Both the position numbers and the translations under genes were made by a program. Source: Siphonobacter curvatus (GTDB taxonomy: Bacteria; Bacteroidota; Bacteroidia; Cytophagales; Spirosomataceae). Taken from it: a stretch of 62,319 bases of DNA. Shown in pieces: positions 60,192 to 62,319 of the stretch (positions are counted from its first letter, which is position 1; every line of letters begins with the position of its first letter). Where the stretch lies: assembly GCF_002943425.1 (NCBI RefSeq), contig NZ_PTRA01000011.1, positions 549 through 62,867 on the forward strand, read 5' to 3'. Below the pieces are notes generated by a model that worked only from the letters and a program-made list of their open reading frames with translations, made no database searches and was not told the origin of the DNA.

Positions 60192-60599
60192 CTAGCCACC
60201 CCAAGGATTGAAGGTTTTTTTTTGATAAAGCGTATCGTTCTGAATTTTGCCCTGGTAGTCTTTATCCGTTCGATAGGCACCCGACCATTTATAACCGCTA
60301 CTGGTCTTTTCTAGGCCATGGAAATTTTCTGCTACCGTCTGCCCCAGATTTCCTGGCCGATTGACGGTTGTTATTAAGCTAATTGAGTCGGTTTTGGTAC
60401 GATACGGTTCGATATAGAATGCTCCGGCTTCGATTTTATTAATGCTTGGGCTGTAGTAAAGCGTGTCGCCATTCAACACATACAGTTGTACATCATAGAT
60501 ACCCATCGGCAAAGCTTCTATGCCTTCAAAGGGATCTGAACTGGATTTACAACTCCATACGCTGAGGATTCCTAACCAACAAAAAACTAGCTTTTTCAT
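60192..60599 (-). CDS. Hypothetical lipoprotein (135 aa)
   Basis: Signal 'MKKLVFCWLGILSVWSCKSS' with a lipobox Cys. The mature part has beta-type segments 'LPMGIYDVQLYVLNGDTLYY' and 'GLEKTSSGYKWSGAYRTDK'. No known domain. It is the gene after the sigma-54 activator on the same strand, 112 nt downstream of that gene's stop... in transcription order it follows the activator, so a shared transcript is possible. Confidence 0.6.
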   Translation of the reverse strand: MKKLVFCWLGILSVWSCKSSSDPFEGIEALPMGIYDVQLYVLNGDTLYYSPSINKIEAGAFYIEPYRTKTDSISLITTVNRPGNLGQTVAENFHGLEKTSSGYKWSGAYRTDKDYQGKIQNDTLYQKKTFNPWGG

Positions 60600-60711
60600 A
60601 GGGTTGAATGGTTGCCTCTGTAAAGTATCAGTTCTGTTTTATAGCTACCTGTTTAACAACCGTTCCAACGGGTTGTTTCTGGAGAATTGCGGCTCAGCCT
60701 AATCCTTGACA

Positions 60712-62040
60712 TTACCCCAGATGATATTCTTCAATTTTACGATACAGCGTGGTTAGCCCAATACCCAATAGACGGGCGGCTTCCGTTTTATTACCCTGCG
60801 TGTGCTGGAGTACCTTACGAATGTGACGTTGCTCAACGGCGGAAAGTTCGAAAGAATCCAGAGGGGTACTTTCCCGGAACGGCAGACTATCGGCTCGTAA
60901 GATGCCATCCTCGGTCAGAATCAGAGCCCGTTCGATGACGTTGCGTAGTTCCCGGATATTACCCGGCCAGGCATGCTGGCTCAGTTGCTGCAAAAAGGCC
61001 GGGTCGATGCTTCGAAACGGAATGCGGAGTCGCTCGGAAAGCGTACGAGCCAGACCCTGAGCCAGTAAGGGTAAATCGTCGAGACGTTCGCGTAAGGACG
61101 GGAGTTCAATCTGAAAAACGGACAAACGATAGTATAAGTCGGCTCTAAAATGCCCTTCCTGACTTTCTTTCAATAAATCACGATTCGTAGCGGCGATGAT
61201 GCGTACGTTTACCTGCGTCGGTTTCGTATCACCCACGCGAATGAATTCATGACTTTCGAGTACGCGAAGTAATTTAGCCTGTAGATCCAGCGATAACTCA
61301 CCAATTTCATCCAGAAAAAGCGTACCGTGATTGGCTTCTTCAAACAAACCCTTTTTGTCTTTCAAGGCTCCAGTAAACGCTCCGGCCCGGTGACCAAACA
61401 ACTCGCTTTCCAGCAATTCACGGGAGAACGCTCCGCAGTTGATAGCTAGAAAAGTTTTGGTTCGACGATTACTTTCCCGATGGATCGCTTGCGAAAAAAG
61501 CTCCTTGCCCGTACCCGTTTCTCCGATCAACAACACCGTCGTGTCGGTATGAGCGACTTTCCGAGCCAGATCTTTGGCCCGAAGAATGGCGGGCGACTGT
61601 CCCTGAATCTGATCCAGTGCGTACAGGTTGCCAGCAACCTGTTGTTCCAGTTCCCGAATCCTGAACTGCAAGCGGGCTTTTTCGGCGGCCTTGGCTACCA
61701 GCGTCATGATTTTATCATTATCATCCCCTTTTACCAGATAGTCGAAAGCCCCGTTTTTCATGGCCGTCACGCTATCCGGAATGGTACCGTAAGCTGTCAG
61801 TAGCAATACTTCCATACAAGGATAGCGTTGCTTGATTTTCTGTACCGTATCCACACCGTTGCCGTCGGGCAGACGAACGTCCATGAGCACTACTTCAATG
61901 TCACTATTTTCTTCGAGTACCTTTAATCCGGAACGAATGTTCTCGGCTTCCAGAACCTGATACTGTTCAAGCTTCAGCAGGCGGGCTAGCAAACTGCGTA
62001 AGCGGGTTTCATCGTCAATGATGAGAATTTTATTTTCCAT
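60712..62040 (-). CDS. Sigma-54-dependent response regulator (NtrC family)
   Basis: 442 residues. Receiver domain 1-~120 with phospho-acceptor Asp54 ('VVLMDVRLPDGNG'). AAA+ domain with Walker A 'LLIGETGTGKELFSQAIH', the sigma-54 contact loop GAFTGA (220-225, 'FGHRAGAFTGALKDKKG'), Walker B 'GTLFLDEIGELSLDLQAKLL' and 'ATNRDL'. Fis-type HTH at the C-terminus ('HTQGNKTEAARLLGIGLTTL'). It activates sigma-54 promoters when phosphorylated. The only other sigma-54 signal seen in the window is upstream of kdp, and no kdpE is present, so the Kdp kinase is a candidate partner (inference). Confidence 0.96.
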   Translation of the reverse strand: MENKILIIDDETRLRSLLARLLKLEQYQVLEAENIRSGLKVLEENSDIEVVLMDVRLPDGNGVDTVQKIKQRYPCMEVLLLTAYGTIPDSVTAMKNGAFDYLVKGDDNDKIMTLVAKAAEKARLQFRIRELEQQVAGNLYALDQIQGQSPAILRAKDLARKVAHTDTTVLLIGETGTGKELFSQAIHRESNRRTKTFLAINCGAFSRELLESELFGHRAGAFTGALKDKKGLFEEANHGTLFLDEIGELSLDLQAKLLRVLESHEFIRVGDTKPTQVNVRIIAATNRDLLKESQEGHFRADLYYRLSVFQIELPSLRERLDDLPLLAQGLARTLSERLRIPFRSIDPAFLQQLSQHAWPGNIRELRNVIERALILTEDGILRADSLPFRESTPLDSFELSAVEQRHIRKVLQHTQGNKTEAARLLGIGLTTLYRKIEEYHLG

Positions 62041-62121
62041 GAACGGAAGACGTATAATCGGCTGGAAAGATACAGGGTTCGGCGATAGCCCTGATGAAGG
62101 CAGGAAAGAAAATGCATATAG

Positions 62122-62165
62122 AAACGAAAAATCCCGGGACTAGAAAGGCCCGGGATTTTTCGTTT
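62122..62165 (-). terminator. Terminator of the OmpA/MotB-type gene
   Basis: 17-bp perfect stem AAACGAAAAATCCCGGG (62122-62138) with CCCGGGATTTTTCGTTT (62149-62165) around a 10-nt loop. It separates the gene at the right edge from the sigma-54 regulator. Confidence 0.9.
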
Positions 62166-62182
62166 ACTCAAAACCTTATGAC

Positions 62183-62319
62183 TTATTTAGCCTGATCTTG
62201 TTGAGGGGTCAGGAGTTGGAAGAACTCATCCAGACGAGGCGTGAGAATGATCTCCGTTCTGCGGTTAACCTTCCGTCCCGCCGAGCTCTTGTTGGAATCC
62301 TTGGGCTCGTACTCACCCT
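62183..62319 (-). CDS. C-terminal end of an OmpA/MotB-domain protein, cut by the window edge
   Basis: The visible 44 residues end an OmpA-type peptidoglycan-binding domain: 'GRKVNRRTEIILTPRLDEFF' followed by QLLTPQQDQAK. The NRR-x-E-I-x-L-(T/S)-P motif is the last helix-strand of OmpA/MotB domains; 'ILTPxLDE' is typical of Bacteroidota homologues. The upstream part lies outside the window, so barrel or anchor domains cannot be seen. Confidence 0.8.
   Translation of the reverse strand, partial: GEYEPKDSNKSSAGRKVNRRTEIILTPRLDEFFQLLTPQQDQAK

Noticed and set aside
1-62319. CRISPR arrays, rRNA operons, complete insertion sequences
   Set aside because: No regularly spaced direct repeats, rRNA stretches or transposase genes with terminal repeats were seen.

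Overview
The window looks like a chromosomal segment of a Bacteroidota bacterium, most likely order Cytophagales (Spirosomataceae/Cytophagaceae-like). Evidence: two SusC/SusD outer-membrane uptake pairs; many lipoproteins with a Cys lipobox followed by charged residues; promoters of the TTTG / TAnnTTTG type with few Shine-Dalgarno sites; LytS/LytTR signalling; a BshC bacillithiol ligase; a Bacteroidota-type tyrosine recombinase; and a KdpD split into two proteins. The genus call is inference only.

Layout. 0-8.5 kb is accessory. It holds a truncated gene end, a Bacteroidota tyrosine recombinase split over two overlapping frames and preceded by a 71-aa protein, two near-identical palindromic operators, two ungapped paralogous ~90-aa proteins on either side of a frameshifted gene, then small secreted proteins and lipoproteins, including a NUC1-type nuclease and a PQQ-propeller lipoprotein. 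A tRNA-Asn gene closes this region. 8.6-28.1 kb is mostly core housekeeping: PH-domain protein, rsmG, glycosyltransferase, tgt, OmpA-family protein, serS, aspartate kinase, ribH, TPR protein, arginine decarboxylase, mpl, rimO, bshC, lipase and a Cys/Met-metabolism PLP enzyme. A cluster of three perfect DnaA boxes lies between the OmpA gene and serS.

28.1-40.4 kb contains two SusCD loci on the minus strand, divergent from a secreted M20 amidohydrolase. No glycosidase is present, so peptides or N-acyl amino acids are possible cargo. 40.4-49.2 kb carries an SDR enzyme, a LytS/LytTR pair, an OmpR-type two-component pair, rnpA, a CtpA-like S41 protease, an AraC regulator and tRNA-Pro(CGG).

49.2-59.2 kb is a Kdp high-affinity potassium locus on the minus strand, in transcription order: a 28-aa membrane peptide, kdpF, kdpA, kdpB, a 337-nt structured gap, kdpC, a BBP2-type porin, the KdpD N-terminal half and a separate HAMP-PAS histidine kinase. 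No kdpE is present. A near-consensus sigma-54 promoter sits 31 nt before the first micro-ORF, an enhancer-like dyad lies about 100 bp further upstream, and a sigma-54 activator with a receiver domain is encoded at 60.7-62.0 kb. This suggests the Kdp system here is wired through sigma-54 rather than KdpE. The window ends inside an OmpA/MotB-type gene.
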